From the NCBI GenBank assembly GCA_964426075.1, contig CAYROP010000030.1, positions 1 through 9,214 on the forward strand: a DNA stretch of 9,214 nt. Direction: 5' to 3'. Of the stretch, positions 1-5,386 are shown piece by piece. The position numbers and the translations under genes were made by a program. The DNA is from CAYQLK01 sp964426075 (GTDB taxonomy: Bacteria > Patescibacteriota > Microgenomatia > CAYQLK01). The notes beneath the pieces were generated by a model. It did no database searches, had not been told where the DNA came from, and worked only from the letters and a program-made list of their open reading frames with translations. Positions within the stretch are counted from its first letter, which is position 1. The number at the start of each line of letters is the position of its first letter.

Positions 1-1
1 A

Positions 2-127
2 TTAGGCGGATTAAAGAAAGGTTTAGTCAGAGTGGAGTACCAAGTCGGAATTGAGGAGGATGTAAAAACAGAGCCTATTGCTCCTGCTGAGAGAGATATA
101 AGTATTGAGAGCGCTAGTTTTGGATAA
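2..127 (+). CDS. C-terminal fragment of an unknown protein (5' end outside window)
   Basis: An open frame runs in from the left edge and ends at TAA (125-127), giving 41 residues that begin LGGLKKGLVRVEYQVG and finish SIESASFG. The frame directly at base 1 is closed by TGA at about position 52, and this frame is the only one that stays open in a protein-like way. The first part looks like a beta-strand (LVRVEYQVGIEE); the rest is acidic and proline-containing, as in a flexible tail. No family can be named from this much sequence. The next gene on this strand begins about 420 bases further on, past the oppositely oriented tRNA-Ser, so it is the end of a separate transcription unit. Confidence 0.55.
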   Translation, partial: LGGLKKGLVRVEYQVGIEEDVKTEPIAPAERDISIESASFG

Positions 128-326
128 TTAATTTTCATAGAGTATTAAATTACAAATTTTGGCGGAGAGGGAGGGATGTTGATTTTTATAAAAATCAAGA
201 ATAGTTACAGGTATTATTGAAATCGTTGTTTCAATAATCTTTAACTATGAACGAACCTTGTTGGGTTCTCTGATTACTCCTCCCATTGTTTTTGACACGA
301 CTTATTGAAAGTCTTGTCAAAAAGAG
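128..326. other. Intergenic stretch with three inverted repeats and a copy of the tRNA-Ser 3' end
   Basis: No gene is seen here. The stretch holds a perfect 20-nt palindrome at 179-198 (TTGATTTTTA followed by its complement), a hairpin at about 213-238 with 10-bp arms ATTATTGAAA / TTTCAATAAT around TCGTTG, and a near-perfect long hairpin at about 290-323 (TTTTGACAcGACTT / AAGTCtTGTCAAAA, one mismatch). The last begins 3 nt after the end of tRNA-Ser on the minus strand and may act in its 3' processing or termination, though no clear T-run follows it. Bases 162-177 duplicate the tRNA 3' end (see the separate entry). Confidence 0.6.
162..177 (-). repeat. Copy of the tRNA-Ser 3' end (att-like direct repeat)
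   Basis: The 16 bases gcggagagggagggat here are identical to 326-341, which hold the 3' acceptor strand and the adjoining T-arm end of tRNA-Ser. A direct repeat of a tRNA 3' end is the usual footprint of site-specific integration at a tRNA gene, but no integrase is visible and only about 150 bp lie between the two copies. A degenerate tandem tRNA copy is the alternative; the sequence upstream of this copy does not fold into a tRNA. Confidence 0.5.
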
Positions 327-416
327 CGGAGAGGGAGGGATTCGAACCCTCGGTAAGGATTAACTCCCTACAGCGGTTTAGCAAACCACCGCACTAGGCC
401 ACTATGCGACCTCTCC
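327..416 (-). tRNA. tRNA-Ser (anticodon GCT)
   Basis: Read on the minus strand, the 7-bp acceptor GGAGAGG (416-410) pairs with CCTCTCC (334-328), followed by discriminator G (327). The anticodon loop is TTGCTAA within the stem GGTTT/AAACC, giving anticodon GCT, which reads the AGC/AGT serine codons. The T arm carries GGTTCGAATCC. The roughly 90-nt length with an extended variable arm (class II tRNA) agrees with serine. CCA is not encoded: the minus-strand sequence after the discriminator is CTCTTTTTG, so CCA addition must be enzymatic. This contrasts with the tRNA-Asn at the other end of the window. Confidence 0.96.
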
Positions 417-471
417 ATAAATTAAATCGAAAAGGTTGAACAAGAATCTAAAATAAAATTTTTGATTCTTC

Positions 472-484
472 TGCGACCTCTCCA
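472..484 (-). repeat. Copy of the tRNA-Ser 5' end
   Basis: The 13 bases tgcgacctctcca match 405-417 exactly, that is, the first bases of tRNA-Ser on the minus strand plus one flanking base. The copy lies about 55 bases upstream of the real tRNA start. Between the two is an inverted repeat, AAGAATC (442-448) / GATTCTT (464-470). Together with the 3'-end copy at 162-177, the complete tRNA is bracketed by partial copies of its own two ends. Confidence 0.55.
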
Positions 485-533
485 GAGCTTGTATATTCTA
501 CCTGACTTAGGTTCAGAGTAAAAGCGATTTGTT

Positions 534-542
534 TGATAGAAT
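534..542 (+). promoter_or_regulatory. Extended -10 promoter of the VOC gene; likely leaderless start
   Basis: TGA-TAGAAT matches the extended -10 consensus (TGN followed by TANNNT). It ends 7 nt before the ATG at 550, so the first transcribed base would fall at or next to the A of the start codon. There is no Shine-Dalgarno sequence and no recognisable -35 box. The same arrangement recurs in front of dnaG. Confidence 0.5.
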
Positions 543-549
543 ACTTATT

Positions 550-930
550 ATGAAAATATCTGCCGTTGGGGTGAGTAGTAGTGATATTAAGAAAACCGTA
601 GAGTTTTATTCAATATTAGGATTTGATTTTTCGGAAGCGGATTTGAGTCAAGACCATGTTGAGCCGGTAACACCGGAAGGTTCGGCGAGACTGATGATAG
701 ATAGTAATCAAATGATTAAAGATATTTTTGGTCAGGAGCCAGTGCAAGGGAATCATTCGACTTTTGCAATTGAATATTCAAGCGTTGGTGAGTTAAATAG
801 TGTTGCGGATAAGTTAACCAAAGCAGGTTTTGTATTCAAAAAAGAACCTTGGGATGCGTTTTGGGGACAGAGATACGCAATTATTGCGGACCCCGATGGA
901 TGTTTGGTAGATTTGTACGCACGATTGTAA
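550..930 (+). CDS. VOC-superfamily (glyoxalase/bleomycin-resistance fold) protein
   Basis: This 126-residue protein begins MKISAVGVSSSDIKKTVEFYSI. The opening beta-strand followed by DIKKTVEFYSILGFDF is the classic first module of the vicinal-oxygen-chelate fold, and the C-terminal half (HSTFAIEYSSVGELNSV...YAIIADPDGCLVDLYARL) is the paired second module with the typical DPDG turn. Length suits a one-domain, dimeric VOC protein. His in HSTFAIEY is a possible metal ligand, but the final-strand Glu of many metalloenzymes is replaced by Asp (LVDLYA), so lyase, dioxygenase or sequestration roles cannot be separated. ATG at 550 is chosen over an in-frame TTG at 529 because VOC homology starts at MKI and an extended -10 element lies just before it. 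It heads the plus-strand cluster; the next gene follows 35 nt later. Confidence 0.85.
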   Translation: MKISAVGVSSSDIKKTVEFYSILGFDFSEADLSQDHVEPVTPEGSARLMIDSNQMIKDIFGQEPVQGNHSTFAIEYSSVGELNSVADKLTKAGFVFKKEPWDAFWGQRYAIIADPDGCLVDLYARL

Positions 931-965
931 AAATAAAAAATTAACTATAGAAAGGTTAGAAATAT

Positions 966-1253
966 ATGTCAGTAAAGAAAGTATTTACAGAAGAACAAGC
1001 TAAAACTCTTGGTGAAAAACTAGGTTTGGCTTGGGATAAGTTCGATGTGGAACAGTTTAGGATGGGACTAGATGTCGAACTGGAACATGGTTGTGCGGAC
1101 CTGCTAACTAATGTGACGGATGATGATGAGTTGGCTACAGCTAAGATTGCTCTGGCTCATCTGAATGAATTCCCTGATTATTACACTAGGTTGTATGTAA
1201 TGGAAGAAGAGGCAGAAAAGTACTGGGAGGAACGCAACAAAACCAATGAATAA
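966..1253 (+). CDS. DUF5661-like small protein
   Basis: This 95-residue acidic protein has an N-terminal FTEEQAKTLGEKLGLAWDKF, then the diagnostic-looking core FDVEQFRMGLDVELEHG, a TNVTDDD segment and KIALAHLNEFPDYYTRLYVMEEEA. I recognise this combination as the DUF5661 family, found in phages and in many small-genome bacteria; its function is unknown. It is likely an all-helical cytoplasmic protein, with no signal peptide or membrane segment. The start is supported by AGAAAGG about 10 nt upstream, one of the few SD-like sequences in this window. The final 17 residues (MEEEAEKYWEERNKTNE) are repeated almost intact about 100 bases downstream in a second, broken copy. The His-rich conserved ELEHG and AHLNEFPDYY motifs suggest a metal or nucleic-acid site, but this is speculation. 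Confidence 0.8.
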   Translation: MSVKKVFTEEQAKTLGEKLGLAWDKFDVEQFRMGLDVELEHGCADLLTNVTDDDELATAKIALAHLNEFPDYYTRLYVMEEEAEKYWEERNKTNE

Positions 1254-1407
1254 TGTTATTTTTATAGTTACTCGCTTAAATTCTTTCGTAATTTCGGCCA
1301 GCTCATTACTCAATCAGTTTAAGCTACGTCCTGCGTTTCGTGAAGCACGAAACTTGGAAGAAGAGGCCGAAGCGTATTGGGAAGAACAGAACAAATTAAA
1401 TAATTAA
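1246..1407 (+). pseudogene. Remnant of a second DUF5661 copy (C-terminal tail only)
   Basis: Bases 1354-1407 encode LEEEAEAYWEEQNKLNN and a stop, a clear duplicate of the end of the preceding gene (MEEEAEKYWEERNKTNE). The same frame stays open back to an ATG at 1246 that overlaps the upstream stop codon (ATGAATAA), so a 53-residue protein could be made, but residues 1-36 show no resemblance to DUF5661. The homology begins exactly where a perfect hairpin ends (GTTTCGTG 1335-1342, loop AAG, CACGAAAC 1346-1353), which looks like a rearrangement junction. The most likely reading is a tandem duplicate that lost most of its length; a new short chimeric gene translated by stop-start coupling is possible. 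It ends 5 nt before the IPP isomerase. Confidence 0.6.
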
Positions 1408-1412
1408 TCAAA

Positions 1413-1931
1413 GTGGCAGAAATAATAATTCTTGTTGATCAGGATGATAATCAAATAGGTACTGGTGAAAAAATGGAGGTTCATCGCGCGGGCAAACTGC
1501 ATAGAGCCTTTAGTGTGTTTGTTTTTAATAATCGAGGTGAAATGTTGTTACAGAGGAGGGCACTAACCAAATATCATTCTGGTGGGCTGTGGACCAATAC
1601 TTGCTGTAGTCACCCAAGACCAGAAGAAAAGACAATGGATGCGGCTAGAAGGAGACTAATGGAAGAGATGGGGTTTGTATGTGAACTTAAAGAGGTTGAT
1701 TCTTTTGTTTATAAAACAGAGTTTGAAGGTTTGTTTGAACACGAATTTGATCATGTTTTGATTGGTAAATATGAAGGAGAAATAAAAGAGAACAAAGATG
1801 AGGTGGAGGAGTGGAAATGGATAAGTCTTGACGAGCTAGGTATTGATGTAAAAAATAATCCAGATAAGTACACTTCGTGGTTTAAGATAGCTTTAGAAAG
1901 GTTAGATTTTCAGGAATTGTTAGCTAAATAA
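1413..1931 (+). CDS. idi: Isopentenyl-diphosphate delta-isomerase, type I
   Basis: The enzyme interconverts isopentenyl and dimethylallyl diphosphate, the two C5 units for all isoprenoids. The 172-residue product carries the complete type I (Nudix-fold) signature. H24 and H30 lie in EVHRAGKLHRAFSVF, and the catalytic Cys is C65 within WTNTCCSHP, whose H67 is also a metal ligand. The Nudix-like helix is AARRRLMEEMGF, and E109/E111 in LFEHEFDHVL supply the remaining metal ligands and catalytic acid. The C-terminal EVEEWKWISLDEL is also typical. Length is normal for bacterial Idi. The start is GTG at 1413 with no SD, 5 nt after the preceding remnant ORF, so it is probably translated from the polycistronic message starting near 543. 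No other mevalonate or MEP gene is in the window; the gene could serve de novo synthesis or use of scavenged precursors. Confidence 0.95.
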   Translation: MAEIIILVDQDDNQIGTGEKMEVHRAGKLHRAFSVFVFNNRGEMLLQRRALTKYHSGGLWTNTCCSHPRPEEKTMDAARRRLMEEMGFVCELKEVDSFVYKTEFEGLFEHEFDHVLIGKYEGEIKENKDEVEEWKWISLDELGIDVKNNPDKYTSWFKIALERLDFQELLAK

Positions 1932-1955
1932 TTTCACACAAAAACAGGCAAGAAA

Positions 1956-1982
1956 AAGCCCGCTTGTTGTGCAAGCGGGCTT
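1956..1982 (-). terminator. Rho-independent terminator of the GC-rich minus-strand unit
   Basis: A perfect 11-bp stem AAGCCCGCTTG / CAAGCGGGCTT encloses the loop TTGTG. On the minus strand it is followed by TTTTTCTTGCCTGTTTTT, an intrinsic terminator for transcription coming from 3223. On the plus strand the tail (GTGGTTTGACGG) is poor, so it would only weakly stop idi transcripts arriving from the other side. The two units converge on it. Confidence 0.85.
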
Positions 1983-2206
1983 GTGGTTTGACGGCTTTTG
2001 ACCGAGAAAGAGGTGTTTGATGGCTTAACTGTCCAAGCTTAACGGATAGGTCCGTTGGCTAGAGCGAGAGCTTGGCTGAAGCGATCGTGACACTGTTTCT
2101 CTGGTTTGAGCCAGGGTGTTGCGACGAATTTCTTCGACAGGCGGGTTGAGGTGGTAGCGAGCGCGCAGATGCGCTAACCCTACCTCTACGGGCAGTCGAG
2201 GTCGTC
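1983..2206 (-). other. GC-rich 3' region between the unknown GC-rich gene and its terminator
   Basis: About 220 bases separate the stop codon at 2207 from the terminator, and base composition stays GC-rich here until about 1990. It contains small hairpins, for example AACGGA / TCCGTT around position 2045. One frame stays open through it (2025-2246, GTG start inside the upstream gene, ending 42 nt before the terminator), encoding a 73-residue Arg/Pro-rich peptide. In that frame third positions are only about half G/C, compared with roughly four-fifths in the upstream gene, so I treat it as a long 3' untranslated region rather than a confident gene. See the finding on the possible frame overlap. 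Confidence 0.4.
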
Positions 2207-3223
2207 TTAGATCTGCAGGACGAAGGCGGCCGGTTTGGGCTGCCACGCCTGGTGCACCGAACTCGAAGGGGAGCCGCGGGCGATCGTGCGGCCGTGTTCG
2301 TTGTTCGTGTGATGGAGGAGTTCCGATTCGCGGGAAGTCGCGGGTGCGGTGATGCGACTGACGGCGAAGTCATAGGTCTTGGCGATCGGTGCGATGATCG
2401 GGTATGCGAACCCTGCTCCGATGCTACGTGCCGACGAACTGATGCGAGCGCTGGCGCCGAGGACGGTGCGAGCGAAGTATGACATGACCGAGATGGCTCC
2501 GACGACGACCTTCAGGGAGAAGTGTGCCGAGGAGTAGGTAGCGCCTTTTGCACGGGTGAGGACCGGATAGGTCTTGTGCGTGAGGGCGTTTGCGATGGTC
2601 CAGATCGTCGTCGTGACGAAGTTCCGCGTCGGGGTCGTCTGCGTGGCGATGGCCGAGTGCGATGCACGTTTGAGGCCGAATCGTTTGCTTATCCCCGTGT
2701 TGTCGTCGATGTGTGAGGCCGAGTGGTAGAGCGAAGCGCCGGCGATACCGCGAGACGTCCTCGACGGATGGCGAATGCCGGGGTAACCGCGCTGGCCCAT
2801 TTCCTGGCGTCTGATGTACCGAGGGCTGGCGTTTTCGACGAGCGGGCCCATGTTGGCTACTCGAAGAAGGACCACGAAAGCAACCGTGACGGCGACGAAT
2901 GCCCAGAACTCCATTGGTGGGGACTGGGCTGCGGTGTTGCCGATGGTCGAGGCGACGGAGTCGGTGATGCCGAAGAAGAAGTTCGCGACGTCGGTGACCG
3001 CACTGGAAGTGCTGCCGCGTATGTCGGGAAGGTTCGTGTTCGGAGTCGAGAGGTCGTTGGTCGAAGGCGAGATTGCCTGCGAATCAGCTGGCTCAGGGAG
3101 ACTGGCCGCCGAGGCGCTTGACCATTGGGTTGCGAGCGTTGCGAGGACGGCGAAGGCAGCGACGATAGCGAGGAGCCATGCGATGCGTTTGCCGCCGACC
3201 GTTTGAGCGATTTCTTTGCTCAA
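2207..3223 (-). CDS. GC-rich orphan gene for an exported/membrane protein of unknown function
   Basis: I do not recognise this 338-residue protein. Residues 13-32 are a hydrophobic segment after a basic start, with a possible signal-peptidase site at about residue 39 (ASA before ASL). Residues 42-103 form a Ser/Thr/Pro/Asn-rich linker. A second hydrophobic segment spans about 106-120 (FWAFVAVTVAFVVLL) and is followed by Arg residues, so the basic Ser/Ala/Arg-rich part 121-338 should be cytoplasmic by the positive-inside rule. The coding call rests on codon positions: third bases are mostly G or C right up to the TAA, although the gene lies in an AT-rich chromosome. Translation starts at TTG 3223, preceded after 9 nt by a strong SD (AAAGGAGG). 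A structured leader lies upstream and a perfect terminator downstream, so it is a single-gene unit. Composition and translation signals differ from every neighbour, suggesting transfer or unusual selection. Confidence 0.7.
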   Translation of the reverse strand: MSKEIAQTVGGKRIAWLLAIVAAFAVLATLATQWSSASAASLPEPADSQAISPSTNDLSTPNTNLPDIRGSTSSAVTDVANFFFGITDSVASTIGNTAAQSPPMEFWAFVAVTVAFVVLLRVANMGPLVENASPRYIRRQEMGQRGYPGIRHPSRTSRGIAGASLYHSASHIDDNTGISKRFGLKRASHSAIATQTTPTRNFVTTTIWTIANALTHKTYPVLTRAKGATYSSAHFSLKVVVGAISVMSYFARTVLGASARISSSARSIGAGFAYPIIAPIAKTYDFAVSRITAPATSRESELLHHTNNEHGRTIARGSPSSSVHQAWQPKPAAFVLQI

Positions 3224-3414
3224 TAGTTCGGTCCTCCTTTTGAGGGAGTTTGGCTTGGGCTTAGACCCTTATGGTTAAAGGGAGTAAGCTGTGCTGCGGT
3301 GACAGATGAAAACTGCGGAACATGTATTGTGGCTACCCAAGATTGGGTAAACCGAAATTCCTCCTTTAACTGGTTAAAGTACGACACTTTTCACTGGCTG
3401 TGAAATTGATGTCT
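3224..3414 (-). promoter_or_regulatory. Structured mRNA leader of the GC-rich gene; candidate riboswitch or other cis-regulatory RNA
   Basis: On the minus strand, the leader is rich in pairable segments. Block c (CTTTAAC, 3379-3373), block b (GTTAAAGGAG, 3370-3361) and block a (CTCCCTTTAACC, 3284-3273) give mutually exclusive helices: b can pair with c or with a. Block b resembles the gene's SD (AAAGGAGG, 3240-3233), so block a could also pair with the SD. Enclosed by b:a are a hairpin TACCCAA/TTGGGTA (3349-3334) and a segment CTGTCACCGCAGCACAGCTTACTCCC. A further hairpin TTTCAC/GTGAAA lies at 3405-3389. Parts (ACCCAATCTTGGGT; CAGCTTACTCC) faintly recall the c-di-AMP (ydaO-yuaA) riboswitch, but its highly conserved GGGGAACC and GGGGUGAAUC blocks are not intact, so the class is undecided. 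Confidence 0.4.
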
Positions 3415-3420
3415 AGCTAA

Positions 3421-3426
3421 ATTGTA
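3421..3426 (-). promoter_or_regulatory. Possible -10 box for the GC-rich gene
   Basis: TACAAT on the minus strand would place the transcript start near 3414, giving a leader of about 190 nt that contains all the hairpins described for 3224-3414. No convincing -35 lies at the usual distance; TTGCGT at 3440-3435 is far too close. This is a weak call based on position. Confidence 0.25.
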
Positions 3427-3531
3427 CACCTAGAACGCAAGTTTTTGGGCTGCTGCAATAAGATAGGTTAAAAATTAATGTATTAAAACATTCAGAATGG
3501 CTTTGTTTTTGGGTAATTTATGGTAATAGTG

Positions 3532-3540
3532 TGATATATT
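3532..3540 (+). promoter_or_regulatory. Extended -10 promoter of dnaG-rpoD; likely leaderless dnaG
   Basis: TGA-TATATT is a good extended -10 element. It ends exactly 7 nt before the dnaG ATG at 3548, so transcription should start at or beside the start codon. The intervening CCTAGTC contains no SD, and no good -35 is seen. The same geometry occurs at 534-542. Confidence 0.55.
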
Positions 3541-3547
3541 CCTAGTC

Positions 3548-5383
3548 ATGATTGACCAAGTTGATCAAGTAAAAGATAGATCGGATATTGCGGAAATTAT
3601 CAGTGGTTATGTGCAATTAAAAAGCGCTGGTAGGAATATGAAAGGATTATGTCCATTCCATGGAGAAAAAACTCCATCGTTTATGGTGAATCCTGAAAGA
3701 GGTACTTGGAAGTGTTTTGGTTGTGGTGAGGGTGGAGATGTTTTTACTTTTTTGGAAAAAATCGAAGGTTTGGATTTTGCTGAAGCATTAGAAAAGCTAG
3801 CCAAAAGAGCAGGGATTGTTTTGGAAAAGAAATTCAGTGGACAAAAGGACAAACAAAAAGAAACATTATTATCAATTAACGAGGCGGCAAAGGATTTTTA
3901 TCACAGAATTTTACTAACGCATCCAGTTGCTGATAAAGCTCGAGAATATTTGAAGGATAGAGGATTAAAAATTGAAGATATAAAAACTTTTGAACTTGGA
4001 TATGCGCCTAATTCTTGGGATTCTCTGTTTAATATGCTTATTAAAAAAGGGTTTAATCAGGCTGATATTGCATTGTCGGGATTGGTAATAAGTAAAGATA
4101 GGGGAGGTTTTTATGACAGGTTCAGGGGACGAATAATGTTTCCTATAAGAGATGTTGCTGAACGGTTGGTGGGATTTTCGGGGCGAACGATGATGAGTGA
4201 CCCGAAGGAAGCAAAATATGTGAATACGCCAGAAACTCCAATGTTTAGTAAAAGAAACTTGCTATATGGAATACATTTGTCGAGGCAGTTTGTAACGAAA
4301 GAAAATAGTGTGGTTTTGGTAGAGGGGCAGTTTGATATGGTTTCTTCGTTTTTGTCTGGAACAAAAAATGTAGTGGCGACAGGCGGTACGGCTTTGACGG
4401 ATGGTCAATTAAGGGTTATTAAGCGATTAACAGAAAATGTTCTGATTTGTTTTGATTCTGACTCTGCTGGGGATACGGCTTCGAGACGGGGTATTGAGAT
4501 GGCAGAAAACGCAGGACTAGTTGTGAAAGTCGTGACACTTGTTGGGGTAAAAGATCCTGATGAGATGGTCAGAACTAACTTAGCGGGCTGGAAAGAAGCG
4601 ATAAAAAATGCACAAGGAGTGTATGACTATTACATCGATTGGGCGTTTCGTAGTTATGATAGGACCACAAGTGAAGGTAAGAGAAAAATAGGTCAGGAGT
4701 TAATGCCTGTTTTGGTAGGAATTAGTGATGAAATTGTAAAAAATCATTATGTGAAGATTATGGCTGACAGGCTAGATACGACAGAGGATGTAATAATGCG
4801 GAGTATGAGCCAGGTTAAATCTAAGTCACTGGATTCATTAACTGATTTTTCGAAGGTTGATGATTTGGCTAGTAAAAAAATTGATGAAGACAATGTTAAT
4901 CACAAATCGGGATTAGAGGAGTATTTTTTGGCACATTTGTTACAGATAGGGGATTATTCTTGTGAGCTTAATATTTGGCCAGAGATTGGGGATATTAACG
5001 ATGAGCAGTTAAAGCAAATATACCAGTCATTAATTGAGTATGAGCCGTTTAGGAGTGCTGGAAAGTTTAAAAAAGTCGACGATAAGAATGAGTATTTTAA
5101 TCAAACGAGGTTTATTAGCAGTTTATCTGAGGAGTTAGTTGTTAGGGCGGACAAATTATGTTTGCTTGACTTATCAGAAGTGATCGATGAGCCTCACGCC
5201 TTTGCCAATTCACTTGAAAAATCTTCAATTAAGCTTTGTACGCTTGCATTAAAAACAAATTTGGATACAATAACACGACAGTTAAAAGAACTGGGTACTT
5301 CGGGTGGGGTGAAAGACCTAGCCATTCAAAGCCGGAAGTTTGCCAGATTATCTAAAAAACTAAGGTCAATGCAGAAAAGTTAA
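3548..5383 (+). CDS. dnaG: DNA primase
   Basis: DnaG makes the RNA primers for lagging-strand and origin DNA synthesis at the replication fork. The 611-residue protein has the full bacterial order. An N-terminal zinc-binding domain carries C35-x2-H38 (CPFHGEKTPSF) and C56-x2-C59 (KCFGCGEGG). The RNA-polymerase core follows, with YVNTPETPMFSKRNLLYG at about residues 225-242. The TOPRIM metal site has E259 in EGQFD, D303/D305 in DSDSAGD and KDPDE at 335-339. The C-terminal part (about 430-611) is poorly conserved, as expected for the helicase-interaction domain. EGQFD has Gln where EGYMD or EGYFD is usual; the catalytic Glu is intact. Length is typical. ATG 3548 has no SD but sits 7 nt after an extended -10 box. 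The TAA is followed 3 nt later by rpoD, so the two are an operon, a remnant of the widespread rpsU-dnaG-rpoD macromolecular-synthesis arrangement without rpsU. Confidence 0.97.
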   Translation: MIDQVDQVKDRSDIAEIISGYVQLKSAGRNMKGLCPFHGEKTPSFMVNPERGTWKCFGCGEGGDVFTFLEKIEGLDFAEALEKLAKRAGIVLEKKFSGQKDKQKETLLSINEAAKDFYHRILLTHPVADKAREYLKDRGLKIEDIKTFELGYAPNSWDSLFNMLIKKGFNQADIALSGLVISKDRGGFYDRFRGRIMFPIRDVAERLVGFSGRTMMSDPKEAKYVNTPETPMFSKRNLLYGIHLSRQFVTKENSVVLVEGQFDMVSSFLSGTKNVVATGGTALTDGQLRVIKRLTENVLICFDSDSAGDTASRRGIEMAENAGLVVKVVTLVGVKDPDEMVRTNLAGWKEAIKNAQGVYDYYIDWAFRSYDRTTSEGKRKIGQELMPVLVGISDEIVKNHYVKIMADRLDTTEDVIMRSMSQVKSKSLDSLTDFSKVDDLASKKIDEDNVNHKSGLEEYFLAHLLQIGDYSCELNIWPEIGDINDEQLKQIYQSLIEYEPFRSAGKFKKVDDKNEYFNQTRFISSLSEELVVRADKLCLLDLSEVIDEPHAFANSLEKSSIKLCTLALKTNLDTITRQLKELGTSGGVKDLAIQSRKFARLSKKLRSMQKS

Positions 5384-5386
5384 ATT

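Noticed and set aside
128..484. CRISPR-like repeat array around tRNA-Ser
   Set aside because: The repeats are only two copies each of the tRNA ends, unevenly spaced and explained by the tRNA sequence; no array structure is present.
1104..1313. Minus-strand frame of 69 codons with a hydrophobic middle
   Set aside because: Mostly antisense to the DUF5661-like gene, whose frame has clear family motifs; no start signal or homology supports the minus reading.
2252..3206. Several plus-strand open frames of 64-132 codons inside the GC-rich region
   Set aside because: They lie opposite the 338-codon minus-strand gene. GC-rich DNA has few stops, and these frames encode Arg/Gly/Asp-rich sequence without domain features or SD; the minus frame has the biased third positions, signal segment, SD and terminator.
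1983..3240. GC-rich island as a giant structured non-coding RNA
   Set aside because: A GC-rich block in an AT-rich genome can be a large RNA, but the continuous 338-codon frame with G/C-biased third positions, hydrophobic segments and an SD is better explained by protein coding. Only the leader is kept as a candidate RNA element.
3607..3852. Minus-strand open frame inside dnaG
   Set aside because: Shadow of the dnaG zinc-domain coding region, which has all its conserved residues on the plus strand.
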